From Neptunicoccus cionae (GTDB lineage: Bacteria; Pseudomonadota; Alphaproteobacteria; Rhodobacterales; Rhodobacteraceae), in assembly GCF_002860325.1 (NCBI RefSeq), contig NZ_PKOJ01000003.1:333165-397164 (forward strand): a stretch of 64,000 nucleotides of DNA. The letters run 5' to 3'. The translations under genes and the position numbers were made by a program. The notes beneath the pieces are model-generated. The model had not been told where the DNA came from, made no database searches, and saw nothing but the letters and a program-made list of their open reading frames with translations. The stretch's first letter is position 1, and every line of letters starts with the position of its first letter. Of this stretch, positions 8,317 through 17,145 are shown in pieces.

Positions 8317-9393
8317 CTAATGCGGGAAAGGCCAAAGTCTCAGTTTCTCTTTGGCCAACCGCCACAGTTGCGCCAGACCATGCGGTTCCAGAATAAGGAA
8401 CACGATGATCAGCCCGCCCACGATAACAAATTCGAAATGCGCTGCCAGATCCGTGGCCCAGCCAAGCTGGCCGACCATGACGTTTTTCAGCAGCACCGGC
8501 ATCAGCACCATAAAGGCAGCGCCTGCGAAAGACCCGAAGATGGATCCGAGCCCGCCAATGATGACCATAAACAGGATGATAAAGGATTTACCGATCCCGA
8601 AAGCTTCGCCCACTTCCACAGCGCCAAGGTAAAGTACGAAGAACATCGCACCGCTGATCCCGACATAGAAGGAACTGATGGCAAAAGCGGACAGTTTCGC
8701 AGTCATCGGGTTTACCCCGATGATCTCGGCGGCGATGTCCATATCGCGGATCGCCATCCATTTGCGCCCCAATGACCCGCGTGTCAGGTTGCGAGCAACC
8801 ACCGCCAGTACCACCACAAAGACAAGTGCAACAAGATAAACCGCCCAAGCCTGCGTTTCGGCACCCGTCACCGCATAGCCAAAGACCGTCCGCTCCGGCG
8901 CGTTGATCTGGCCGGAAGCGGAATAATTGTAGAACCACGGCACCTTATTGAACAGCCAGACCAGAAAGAACTGTGCTGCCAGTGTTGCCACCGCCAGATA
9001 GAACCCTTTGATCCGCAGGCTTGGCAAACCGAACAGAATGCCGACCGCCGCCGTCACAAAGCCCGACAGCAGGATAACCGAGAAAATATCCATCCCCGGA
9101 AAAGAGGTCATGAACTTGTAGCAGGCATAGGCCCCTACTGCCATGAACCCGCCGCTGCCAAGGCTCACCTGTCCGCAATAGCCGGTCAGGATGTTCAGCC
9201 CGATGGCCGCAACCGAATAGATCAGGAAGGGCAACACCACTGCATTCAGCCAGTAGTCGTTGATGATGAAGGGCACCACCAGAAAGGCAAAGGCCAAAAC
9301 AGCCCAATAGCGGTAGCGGTCGAACTTGATCGGGAACGTCTGGCTGTCGTCCGCATACGTCGTCTTGAAATCACCAGCTTCACGATAAAACAT
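8317..9393 (-). CDS. livM: LIV-type ABC transporter permease LivM-like
   Basis: A 358-residue inner-membrane permease with about ten hydrophobic segments. The GLNILTGYCGQVSLGSGGF motif near residues 64-82 is the conserved start of the LivM family, and the cytoplasmic coupling region includes RDMDIAAEIIGVNPMTAKL, which contacts the ATPases. It pairs with LivH upstream. The N-terminal 30 residues are longer than in E. coli LivM and polar. The ATG at 9393 follows livH by 94 bp, an interval that carries a repeat related to the dispersed 3'-end element. Confidence 0.9.
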   Translation of the reverse strand: MFYREAGDFKTTYADDSQTFPIKFDRYRYWAVLAFAFLVVPFIINDYWLNAVVLPFLIYSVAAIGLNILTGYCGQVSLGSGGFMAVGAYACYKFMTSFPGMDIFSVILLSGFVTAAVGILFGLPSLRIKGFYLAVATLAAQFFLVWLFNKVPWFYNYSASGQINAPERTVFGYAVTGAETQAWAVYLVALVFVVVLAVVARNLTRGSLGRKWMAIRDMDIAAEIIGVNPMTAKLSAFAISSFYVGISGAMFFVLYLGAVEVGEAFGIGKSFIILFMVIIGGLGSIFGSFAGAAFMVLMPVLLKNVMVGQLGWATDLAAHFEFVIVGGLIIVFLILEPHGLAQLWRLAKEKLRLWPFPH

Positions 9394-9430
9394 CAGCGCT
9401 GCCCCTTTTGTATTCTCAGACCACCGGTCT

Positions 9431-9467
9431 TCTTCTGGTTAAAAATATCCCCGCCGGAGGCTCCGGC
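9431..9467 (-). repeat. Related 3'-end element between livH and livM
   Basis: On the minus strand, a small palindrome GCCGGAGCCTCCGGC runs into GGGGATATTTTTAACCAGAAGA. The palindrome followed by a GATATTT/GAGTATTT block is also seen after acs (56800-56830), so this looks like a diverged member of the same repeat class. It lies about 20 bases after the livH stop. Confidence 0.5.
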
Positions 9468-9487
9468 ATCTGCGAAAAGCGGCATCG

Positions 9488-10486
9488 TCAAACCCTTTCG
9501 ATGATCTTGTCGCCGAACAGGCCCTGCGGCCGGAACACGAGGAAGACGAGGGCGAGCATATAGGCGAACCAGTTCTCGGTGGCGCCGCCAAGGAAGGGTG
9601 CGCCAATCAGGAATTCGAACATCTTCTCCCCCACACCGATGATCAGGCCACCGACGATTGCTCCGGGAATAGAGGTAAATCCGCCCAGCATCAGCACCGG
9701 CAACGCTTTGAGCGCAATCAGCGACAGAGAGAACTGCACACCTGATTTGGAACCCCACATGATCCCCGCGACCAGCGCGATGAAACCTGCGATGGACCAG
9801 ACAACGACCCAGATGAACCGCAGTGAAATACCCACAGACAAAGCCGCCTGATGGTCATCCGCCACAGCCCGCAGCGCGCGGCCTGTCTTGGTGTATTGGG
9901 AAAACAGCACCAGCGAGAGCACCAGAAGTCCGGCAAAAACGGCCGCAACAATATCCAGACTGTCCAGATAGAAGCCGTAGAAATCATCGCCCCCCAGAAA
10001 GGCGGTGTTTTCCTCGATCCAGATATTACCGCCCTGCGGGATTCCTACGTCCAGCTTCTTGATCTCGGAGCCCCACATCAGGTCCCCGAAACCTTCCATG
10101 AAATAGGCCAGCCCGATGGTTGCCATGAACAGGATAATATCGGGCTGGTTCACAAGATGGCGCAGGATATACCGTTCGACCAATATGGCCAGAACCACCA
10201 TCACACCCGCTGTCAGGAGGATTGCCAGCAGGGCCGGCAAATGCCAGCCGAAATGATGGACCTGTGTGCCAAAGATCGAATTGATCAAATGGGCAAAAGG
10301 CACCTGCCCATCTTGCAAGCCCACAAGGGTAAGCGCCGCGAACAGTGCCATAACCCCTTGGGCGTAATTGAAAATTCCGGACGACTTGAAAATCAGAACA
10401 AAGCCGAGCGCCACCAGCGAATAGAGCACGCCCGTCATCAGCCCGTTGAGGAAAACCTCTGTCCCGTAGTAAAAACCGGCGCTCAT
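9488..10486 (-). CDS. livH: LIV-type ABC transporter permease LivH-like
   Basis: A 332-residue inner-membrane permease of the LivH family with about eight hydrophobic segments. The N-terminal FLNGLMTGVLYSLVALGFVL stretch and the SGIFNYAQG motif are diagnostic; the coupling loop includes RALRAVADDHQAALSVGI. A long loop (about residues 140-180) separates the third and fourth membrane blocks. It works as a heterodimer with LivM. The gene lies 36 bp after livG. Confidence 0.9.
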   Translation of the reverse strand: MSAGFYYGTEVFLNGLMTGVLYSLVALGFVLIFKSSGIFNYAQGVMALFAALTLVGLQDGQVPFAHLINSIFGTQVHHFGWHLPALLAILLTAGVMVVLAILVERYILRHLVNQPDIILFMATIGLAYFMEGFGDLMWGSEIKKLDVGIPQGGNIWIEENTAFLGGDDFYGFYLDSLDIVAAVFAGLLVLSLVLFSQYTKTGRALRAVADDHQAALSVGISLRFIWVVVWSIAGFIALVAGIMWGSKSGVQFSLSLIALKALPVLMLGGFTSIPGAIVGGLIIGVGEKMFEFLIGAPFLGGATENWFAYMLALVFLVFRPQGLFGDKIIERV

Positions 10487-10522
10487 TGGTTTGTCTCCGC
10501 TTTGTCTTCAATTGTCGAGAAA

Positions 10523-11338
10523 TCAGTCATGGGCCACCCCCAGATAGGCATCAATCACGTCCTGATTGTTGCGCACTTCATCAGGCGAGCCGTCGCCGAT
10601 CTTCTTGCCGTAATCCATCACCACCACACGGTCGGCGATGTCCATCACCACGCCCATATCATGTTCGATCAGCGCGATTGTGGTGCCAAATTCGTCGTTC
10701 ACATCCAGAATAAAGCGGCTCATGTCCTCTTTTTCCTCGACGTTCATGCCCGCCATCGGTTCGTCCAGCAGCAGCAGCTTGGGCTCGGCGGCCAGCGCGC
10801 GGCCCAGTTCAACCCGCTTTTGCAAACCATAGGGCAAACGGCCCACCGGCGTTTTACGGATCGACTGAATTTCCAGAAAGTCGATTACCTTCTCAACCAC
10901 TTCACGGTTCTCGGTTTCTTCCTTCTCTGCCGGTCCCCACCACATCGCCTGTTTCAGGATGCCGGTTTTCATATGGGTCAAACGTCCGGTCATGATATTG
11001 TCGAGCGTGGACATGCCACTGAACAGCGCAATGTTCTGAAATGTCCGCGCGATGCCTTGCTTGGCGATCTGGTGCGGCTTCATCGGACCGCGTTTCTTGC
11101 CGTGGAACCAGACCTCGCCCTCTTGCGGGTGATAGAAGCCGTTCATCACGTTCAGCATGGAGGATTTTCCCGCCCCGTTCGGGCCGATAATCGCGCGGAT
11201 TTCTCCCTCGCGAATATCAAAAGAAATATCTGTAATTGCCTTCACGCCGCCAAAACGCAGGGTGATATTCTTCATTTCCATGACCTGACCGCCAATGGTG
11301 CGGCCGTCGGGTGTTTGGTATGTTTCTGCCATAGTCAT
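10523..11338 (-). CDS. livG: LIV-type ABC transporter ATP-binding protein (LivG-like)
   Basis: A 271-residue ABC ATPase that pairs with the LivF-like protein. It shows Walker A GPNGAGKSS, Q-loop FQNIALF, a degenerate LPYGLQKR signature typical of LivG, and Walker B LLLLDEPMAGMN followed by the switch His in IEHDMGVV. The start overlaps the stop of the upstream acyl-CoA ligase by four bases (ATGA), so the two are translationally coupled. This coupling is the best evidence that import and CoA activation serve the same compound. Confidence 0.92.
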   Translation of the reverse strand: MTMAETYQTPDGRTIGGQVMEMKNITLRFGGVKAITDISFDIREGEIRAIIGPNGAGKSSMLNVMNGFYHPQEGEVWFHGKKRGPMKPHQIAKQGIARTFQNIALFSGMSTLDNIMTGRLTHMKTGILKQAMWWGPAEKEETENREVVEKVIDFLEIQSIRKTPVGRLPYGLQKRVELGRALAAEPKLLLLDEPMAGMNVEEKEDMSRFILDVNDEFGTTIALIEHDMGVVMDIADRVVVMDYGKKIGDGSPDEVRNNQDVIDAYLGVAHD

Positions 11339-13368
11339 TCCGCTGCTATCCTTTGCGCAGCCGTCGGGAACACTTTTGCATCCCGCAGTTCCAGCGTTGC
11401 CTTGATGGAGCCTTTGCGCCCGTCTTCATATGTCACTTCGGTCTCGGTGGAGACCTTCTCCGACCCGTCGTAAAGCGCGTCGATGATGTCCTTGAACTTC
11501 TCTTCGATGATCCGGCGGCGCACTTTCTGGGTGCGGGTCAGCTCTCCGTCATCTGCATCCAGTTGCTTGTGCAGAATACAGAAGCGGTGGACCTGACAGC
11601 CCGACAGCATTTCGTCTTCGGCGACGGATTTATTCACTGCCTCAACGTGTTCCTGCACCGTGGCAAGAACCTGCGGATGCCCTGCCAGTTCCTGATAGGA
11701 GGAATAGGCGATATTGTTCCGCTCTGCCCAGTTGCCCACCGACGACAGGTCGATGTTGATAAAGGCGCAGCATTTTTCCCGTCCGTTTCCGAACACCACC
11801 GCTTCCAGAATATTGGGGTAGAACTTCAGTTTGTTCTCGACATATTTTGGCGCAAACATCTTGCCGTCGGCCATTTTGCCCACATCCTTGGCGCGGTCGA
11901 TGATCCGCAGGTGACCGCTGTCTTTTTCGATAAAGCCCGCGTCCCCCGTGGCCACCCAGCCCTCGGCGTCTTTGGTATCTGCGGTGCTCTCGGGGTTTTT
12001 GTAATACTCCACAAAGGCACCGGGAGAGCGGTAGAACACCTCTCCGGTTTCGGAAATCTTCAGTTCCACGCCCGGTGCAGGCACACCTACTGTATCGGCG
12101 CGCACTTCACCGTCCGGCTGCACAGTGACAAAGACCGACGCTTCTGTCTGGCCGTAAAGCTGTTTGAGGTTGATCCCGAGCGAACGGTAAAAATCGAAGA
12201 TCTCCGGCCCGATGGCTTCACCGGCGGTGTAGCCGACCCGTGTGCGGCTCAGGCCAAGGGTGTTTTTCAGCGGACCATACACCAGAATATTGCCGATCGC
12301 GTATTGCAGACGCTCCCCGAAGGTGACCGGTTTACCATCAAGCAGCTTCGGCCCGATCTCCCGCGCTATGTCCATGTATTTTTTGAACATCCGCTGCTTG
12401 CCCTTGGACGCATCTTCCATACGGATCATTACATTGGTCAGCAGGCCTTCAAAGTAGCGGGGCGGTGCGAAAAAGTAGGTTGGCCCGATCTCCCGCAGGT
12501 CTGCCTGCATGGTGTCCGGGCTTTCCGGACATGCTACGCAAAAACCGGTCCAGTAGCCCTGCCCCACGGTAAAGATGAAATCCCCGACCCATGCCATCGG
12601 CAGATAAGCCAGCACACGATCATCCACGTTCAGCTTGTCAAACTCCGAAGCAGCCTGACCGGATTTCACGATGTTGCGGTTGGACAGAACCACTCCTTTG
12701 GGGCGTCCGGTTGTCCCCGACGTGTAAAGCATAACGCAAGTTGTATCGAAGTTCTGTGTCGCCAGACGGGAGTCCAGCTCTCCTTGCAGACCGCTCGCAC
12801 GGCCTTTGGCCTGTACTTCCTTGTAGTCGTGCAATTTGCTACGGTCGTATTTGCGCATTCCGCGCGGATCAAGGTATATGACTTGCTCCAGCATGTTCAG
12901 GCCGTCCTGAACTTCCAGTACCTTGTCTACCTGCTCCTGATCTTCCGCGATCACAAAGCGGGCGGAACAGTGGTCCAGCACGTAGGCCATCTCTTCGGCC
13001 ACAGCATCGCGGTACAGCGGCACTGGCACAGCGCCACAGGACTGGATGGCAACCATGGCCCAATAGAAATAGGGACGGTTGCGCCCGATAATGGCGACGT
13101 GATCGCCCTCGGCCAGCCCCATATCCAGCAGGCCCAGCGCCAGTGCGTTGATTTCTTCGGCCACTTGGCTCCACGTCCAGCTTTGCCAGATGCCGAATTC
13201 TTTTTCGCGGTAGGCCGGCTTGTCGCCGTAGACAGACGCATTTCGCGCCAGAAGGCGCGGAATCGTGTTGAGCTCACCTGTCGGTGTCGGTCCAGATGTC
13301 ACAGAATGTCCTCCCAGTTGCCCGTTCCACGGTTTCCCAAACGTGAAGAGCTTGTGCACAGGGTCCAT
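11335..13368 (-). CDS. Long-chain acyl-CoA synthetase-like AMP-dependent ligase
   Basis: A 677-residue adenylate-forming ligase of the long-chain fatty acyl-CoA synthetase class. The AMP-binding signature is YTSGTTGRPKG at about residue 217, followed by the YGQTEAS motif, the GWVATGDAGFIEKDSG loop and the RIIDRAKDV hinge; the C-terminal lid is present. Length fits the bacterial family closest to eukaryotic ACSLs rather than FadD (about 560 residues). It is the first gene of the eight-gene minus-strand operon, with a 134-bp divergent intergenic region before the sensor kinase. The acid activated is unknown; family members take long-chain fatty or aryl acids. Confidence 0.85.
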   Translation of the reverse strand: MDPVHKLFTFGKPWNGQLGGHSVTSGPTPTGELNTIPRLLARNASVYGDKPAYREKEFGIWQSWTWSQVAEEINALALGLLDMGLAEGDHVAIIGRNRPYFYWAMVAIQSCGAVPVPLYRDAVAEEMAYVLDHCSARFVIAEDQEQVDKVLEVQDGLNMLEQVIYLDPRGMRKYDRSKLHDYKEVQAKGRASGLQGELDSRLATQNFDTTCVMLYTSGTTGRPKGVVLSNRNIVKSGQAASEFDKLNVDDRVLAYLPMAWVGDFIFTVGQGYWTGFCVACPESPDTMQADLREIGPTYFFAPPRYFEGLLTNVMIRMEDASKGKQRMFKKYMDIAREIGPKLLDGKPVTFGERLQYAIGNILVYGPLKNTLGLSRTRVGYTAGEAIGPEIFDFYRSLGINLKQLYGQTEASVFVTVQPDGEVRADTVGVPAPGVELKISETGEVFYRSPGAFVEYYKNPESTADTKDAEGWVATGDAGFIEKDSGHLRIIDRAKDVGKMADGKMFAPKYVENKLKFYPNILEAVVFGNGREKCCAFINIDLSSVGNWAERNNIAYSSYQELAGHPQVLATVQEHVEAVNKSVAEDEMLSGCQVHRFCILHKQLDADDGELTRTQKVRRRIIEEKFKDIIDALYDGSEKVSTETEVTYEDGRKGSIKATLELRDAKVFPTAAQRIAAE

Positions 13369-13414
13369 GATTCCCCGTACATCATCATTGATTGCTCTAT
13401 GCTTGCGGTCAAAA

Positions 13415-13454
13415 TTATTCTCAAATTTTACGGAATTGTATCAAATTGTAACAA
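13415..13454. promoter_or_regulatory. Tandem 10-bp repeats, possible response-regulator operator
   Basis: ATTGTATCAA and ATTGTAACAA lie head to tail at 13435-13444 and 13445-13454 (nine of ten identical). Two weaker units in the same register precede them (13425-13434 and 13415-13424, each about six of ten). A 10-bp direct repeat fits head-to-tail binding by OmpR/PhoB-type regulators, and one is encoded 2 kb away. The array lies in the shared promoter region of the ligase/importer operon and the sensor-kinase gene. Confidence 0.55.
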
Positions 13455-13502
13455 GCGCATTCTTCGCTGGATTTCAGCGCGAATGCTCTGTTAGCGATAG
13501 TT

Positions 13503-15434
13503 ATGACGGATCAAACAACCACACAGATGATGCGCTCGGGCCTGAACCTGATCGGACAGGCCCTGACGATTTATGATGCGGATCTCAGGCTGGCCGTGTC
13601 AAACCGCCGCTTTCAGGAGATGTTCGGCCTGCCCGACCATCTGGTAGAGACCGGCGCCCGTTTTCGCGAAACCATCGAATATCTCGCGTCCCGCGGAGAG
13701 TATGGCCGCGTCGATGACGTGGAGCGTTTCGTTCAGTCGCGGGTGGATCAGGCGCGGGATTTCGAACCCCATTATATGGAACGCCAGCGCGCTAACGGGG
13801 ACTGGATCTCGGTAGAGGGCAGCCCGTTGCGCACTGGCGGCTGGGTAACCGTTTACACGGATATTACCCAGATTAAACGGCAAGAGGCGATGTTGCGCTC
13901 CGAAGGGGAAAAGCTCTCGGCCGATCTGATCACCCGTTCCGAAGAACTGACCGAGACCAACCGCAGGCTTGCCGCCACCAACAGCGCACTGGAAGAAGCC
14001 AAGCGCGATCTGATCGACGCAGAGGCCCGCGCCCGTGTCACAGCAGAAATGACCCCTGCCCACATAGCCCACGTGGATCGCAACAAGATTTACACTTATT
14101 CCAACCGCAAACTGTTTGAAGTCATCGGCGCGTCACCCCGAGATATTATCGGGCTCAGCACGCAGGAAGCTCTTGGCCCCGATGCCCACCGCCTGATCGA
14201 CCCGATGTTCGACAAGGCTCTGGCCGGCGAGGCCAGTGTTGGCGAGTTTGACCTGCACGAAGGCACCCGCCGTGTCCGCGCCGCCTTTACCCCTGACATA
14301 GACCCGAGTGGTGAAATCACCGGAGCCTATGTTCTGTCGATGGACATCACTGCCGAGGCACAGGCCCGCGCCGCCCTGCAACAAACCCGCAAGCGGGAAC
14401 TGGCGGCGCAGCTAACCAGCGGGCTGGCCCATGATTTTGCCAATCTCCTGACCGTAATCCTCGGACTACAAGGTCAACTTGAACGTATGGCGGGCCTGCC
14501 CCCTGAAGCCGCCGAAGCCATCGCCACGACGAAGGCTGCGGCCCTTCGGGGCGGGGCATTGCTCGACAAACTTTCCGATGTTTCGGGACGCCGCGCCCTG
14601 TCGGTCTCTGCGGTACGTATAGATGCCCTGTTTGATGACATTTCCGCGCTGGCCAAGGCTGCCCTGCCGGAAACCATTACACTGACACTGCAAAACGAAG
14701 GCATTGAACGCCCCGTCATGCTGGATCGCGGGTTCATGCAGGACGGGTTGCTCAATCTGGTACTGAACGCGCGGGATGCGATTATTGGCAACGGGCAGCA
14801 CAGCGGTACAATCTCCATCACCGCCCGCCTGCGCGGCACCACATGGGTGGAATTTCAGGTGCGTGACAGCGGCCCCGGCTTCTCGGAAGAGGGCTTGTCC
14901 AGCGCACTTGATCCTTTCTTCACCTCCAAAGCTTCCGAAGGCTCGGGACTGGGTCTGACGATGGTCTACGACTTCGCCCAGCTTTCAGGCGGACGGGTCC
15001 GGATCAACAACCGCGCAAGGGGCGGCGCCGAGGTTACGGTGCAACTGCCGCTGCGCTACGGCTCTCTCACCTCCGGTCTGGGTATGGTGCTGCTGGTCGA
15101 GGACAAGGACGATCTGCGGGTTCAGACCCGCGAAATGCTGCGGGCGATGGGCCATGTGGTGTTGGAAACGGACAATGCCGAAGAAGCGCTGGTTCTTTCG
15201 CAGGTCCCCGGAATCAGCCATGTCCTCTCCGACATCATGCTGGGGGACGGGATGACAGGGCTCGACATGGCCCGTGCGCTACTGGATACAGGGGTAAACG
15301 TTCCGGTGATTATGATGACGGGCCTGCCCGCCGATGATCCGGTCCGACAGCAGGCCGAAGCGCAGTTCCCCCTTGTGAACAAACCCTTTGCCGAGGCCCA
15401 ACTGGCCGAGAAATTTGACGAGGTTCAGGCATGA
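13503..15434 (+). CDS. PAS-domain hybrid sensor histidine kinase with C-terminal receiver
   Basis: A 643-residue soluble-looking hybrid kinase; no membrane segment is evident. Order of domains: a PAS domain (about 15-115), a coiled coil (about 120-180), a second PAS (about 185-295), a phosphoacceptor helix with His310 in GLAHDFANLL, an HATPase domain with N box LNARDAI and G boxes DSGPGF and GSGLGL, and a receiver from about 525 with Asp577 (LSDIML) as phosphorylation site. It overlaps the next gene by four bases. Being cytoplasmic, it probably senses an internal cue such as an acyl-CoA or a redox state; that is inference. It is divergent from the importer/ligase operon. Confidence 0.9.
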   Translation: MTDQTTTQMMRSGLNLIGQALTIYDADLRLAVSNRRFQEMFGLPDHLVETGARFRETIEYLASRGEYGRVDDVERFVQSRVDQARDFEPHYMERQRANGDWISVEGSPLRTGGWVTVYTDITQIKRQEAMLRSEGEKLSADLITRSEELTETNRRLAATNSALEEAKRDLIDAEARARVTAEMTPAHIAHVDRNKIYTYSNRKLFEVIGASPRDIIGLSTQEALGPDAHRLIDPMFDKALAGEASVGEFDLHEGTRRVRAAFTPDIDPSGEITGAYVLSMDITAEAQARAALQQTRKRELAAQLTSGLAHDFANLLTVILGLQGQLERMAGLPPEAAEAIATTKAAALRGGALLDKLSDVSGRRALSVSAVRIDALFDDISALAKAALPETITLTLQNEGIERPVMLDRGFMQDGLLNLVLNARDAIIGNGQHSGTISITARLRGTTWVEFQVRDSGPGFSEEGLSSALDPFFTSKASEGSGLGLTMVYDFAQLSGGRVRINNRARGGAEVTVQLPLRYGSLTSGLGMVLLVEDKDDLRVQTREMLRAMGHVVLETDNAEEALVLSQVPGISHVLSDIMLGDGMTGLDMARALLDTGVNVPVIMMTGLPADDPVRQQAEAQFPLVNKPFAEAQLAEKFDEVQA

Positions 15435-16147
15435 GTACCCCACAATCCGCCCCGCTGGTCACAATTCTGGACGACGAGCCGCAAATCCGCCTGATGCTGG
15501 CCGAAGCCCTTGAAGCCGCCGGATTTCGCACGGCGGGTTTTGGCCGCGCTACGGAATTCGAAGCGGCAATGGCCAGCATGAATCCGGACATCTGCCTTGT
15601 AGATCTCGGCCTGCCGGACAAGGACGGGCTGGCGCTGGTGCACCGGCTGGCTACAAATCTGGGTGCTGCGATCATTATCATTTCGGGGCGCAATCAGGTA
15701 CAGGACAAGATCACGGGGTTGGAACTGGGCGCGGACGATTATATTATCAAGCCTTTCGATCCTGCCGAAGTGGTCGCCCGCGCCCGCGCCCTGTTACGCC
15801 GTGGCCGCACCACCGCCACAACCAAATCACGTATCGCCCGTTTCGCCGGATGGTCCGCCGATTTCGATCAGTTCCTGCTGCAGTCCGAGCAGGGTGATCC
15901 GACCCCGTTCAGCCATGCCGAAGGCGAAGTCCTGCGGCTGTTTCTGGAGGCCCCGAACCGTTTGATCACCCGCGCGCAGATGCAGGAACTTCTGGGTGGA
16001 GAGGCCGGAGACAGTTTTGACCGCGCGATGGATGTCCGCGTTTCGCGCCTGCGCACCAAGCTGCGGGACGATCCGAAAAAACCAAAGCTGATCAAAACAA
16101 TCTACGGCGCCGGTTATATTTTTCTCGGCGATGTGCAGTGGCAATGA
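15431..16147 (+). CDS. OmpR/PhoB-family response regulator
   Basis: A 238-residue two-domain regulator. The receiver has the acidic pocket DDE at 14-16, phosphoacceptor Asp58 (LVDLGLPD) and Lys in YIIKPFD. The C-terminal winged helix includes the FSHAEGEVLRLF and RVSRLRTKLRDDP segments of the Trans_reg_C family and ends at the beta hairpin IYGAGYIF. It is translationally coupled to the hybrid kinase, so it is the likely output of that kinase. Its natural target is the tandem repeat array at 13415-13454. Its TGA stop directly abuts the LysR stop on the other strand. Confidence 0.92.
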   Translation: MSTPQSAPLVTILDDEPQIRLMLAEALEAAGFRTAGFGRATEFEAAMASMNPDICLVDLGLPDKDGLALVHRLATNLGAAIIIISGRNQVQDKITGLELGADDYIIKPFDPAEVVARARALLRRGRTTATTKSRIARFAGWSADFDQFLLQSEQGDPTPFSHAEGEVLRLFLEAPNRLITRAQMQELLGGEAGDSFDRAMDVRVSRLRTKLRDDPKKPKLIKTIYGAGYIFLGDVQWQ

Positions 16148-17044
16148 TCAGCCCCGCATGGCCAATTCTCTGATCCGCGACACCAGTTGTTCCAACAGCG
16201 CAGAGTCCGCCAGCACCGGACTGCGCCAGAGGGTCAGGTTCAGTTCAAGAGGCACCTTAACCGGCAGAACCGGAACCAGATCGCCCCGCGCCAGCAATGG
16301 CGCTACCAGCGTCTCATGCCCCATCAAAACCCCGCCACCGTTCACCGCCTCGCGCACCGCAACGCTGTAAAGGGAATAGCTCGGCCCCGTGCCGGAGTAG
16401 TTCTGCTCCGGAAAAGCCGCCTTCGCCCAGCGCGCCCAGTCGTCTGGCCAGAACTGGTCCGAGATATGGGGCAGTGCCATAAGATCCTCAAAACCGCCCA
16501 CACCCTGCGCCAGATCGGGCGCGCAAACCGGCAGCAGGTGATCCGGCCCCGCCAGCAGGATAGCCCCCGCATCATCCGCAGCAGCGCCGAAAAAAATACT
16601 TAAATCAAAAGGCTCGCGTGACAGGTTTGGTGGTGTTTCCATCGCCGTGACAGAAATCCGCGTTTCAGGCAGCGCGCGGCGCAGGTCGGGCAACCATTCT
16701 GCCAGCAGTAATTGCGCGACGCTTGGCAGTGTTGCGATGTTGAGGCTTCGGGGTGCTGCCAGACTGCGCAGCTTCTGGCTCGCCACGCTGATTGCATCAA
16801 AGGCGTCGATAAATTCCGGCAGCACCTGCTGGCCCAAAGGCGACAGGCTAACCCCTTGAGCATGGCGCATAAAAAGTGCCCCGCCGCACCAGCCCTCCAG
16901 TGTTTTGACATGCTGCGCCACCGCCCCGGCGGAAACGTTCAGCTCTGCAGCCGCCTGCTTGAAACCGCCAAGGCGCGCAGCAGATTCAAACGCCCGCATC
17001 GCGTTAAGCGAAGGCAGCGAGGGACGGGGAGGATTGACAGCCAT
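16148..17044 (-). CDS. LysR-family transcriptional regulator
   Basis: A 298-residue LysR-type regulator. The winged helix-turn-helix is at residues 13-72 (LNAMRAFESAARLGGFKQAAAELNVSAGAVAQ contains the helix pair, quoted here in parts: AFESAARLGGF and VSAGAVAQHVK). The effector domain follows from about residue 95. The N-terminus resembles GcvA-type members (PSLNAMRAFE), which often control amino-acid or beta-lactam genes. It is divergent from the PLP enzyme at 17146 with 101 bp between the starts, the usual arrangement for a LysR regulator and its target. Confidence 0.88.
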   Translation of the reverse strand: MAVNPPRPSLPSLNAMRAFESAARLGGFKQAAAELNVSAGAVAQHVKTLEGWCGGALFMRHAQGVSLSPLGQQVLPEFIDAFDAISVASQKLRSLAAPRSLNIATLPSVAQLLLAEWLPDLRRALPETRISVTAMETPPNLSREPFDLSIFFGAAADDAGAILLAGPDHLLPVCAPDLAQGVGGFEDLMALPHISDQFWPDDWARWAKAAFPEQNYSGTGPSYSLYSVAVREAVNGGGVLMGHETLVAPLLARGDLVPVLPVKVPLELNLTLWRSPVLADSALLEQLVSRIRELAMRG

Positions 17045-17052
17045 AACGTAGA

Positions 17053-17072
17053 CCTATTTTTTCTAGGCCTAG
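17053..17072. promoter_or_regulatory. Palindromic operator candidate for the LysR regulator
   Basis: Two overlapping dyads lie between the divergent starts: CCTA-N7-TAGG (17053-17067) and the perfect 10-bp palindrome CTAGGCCTAG (17063-17072). LysR-type proteins bind dyads of the T-N11-A class in such positions. The dyads begin nine bases upstream of the LysR start codon. Confidence 0.45.
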
Positions 17073-17145
17073 TCCATAGCAATTCTGATTTGCAAAGAAA
17101 AGCAGCGACTTCCATTCTGGCACAAACTCAAGACAGGATAGCGTA

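Noticed and set aside
11353..13494. A 713-codon plus-strand frame opposite the acyl-CoA ligase
   Set aside because: Antisense to a conserved ligase; it also covers the regulatory repeats between the divergent genes. No domain is visible.
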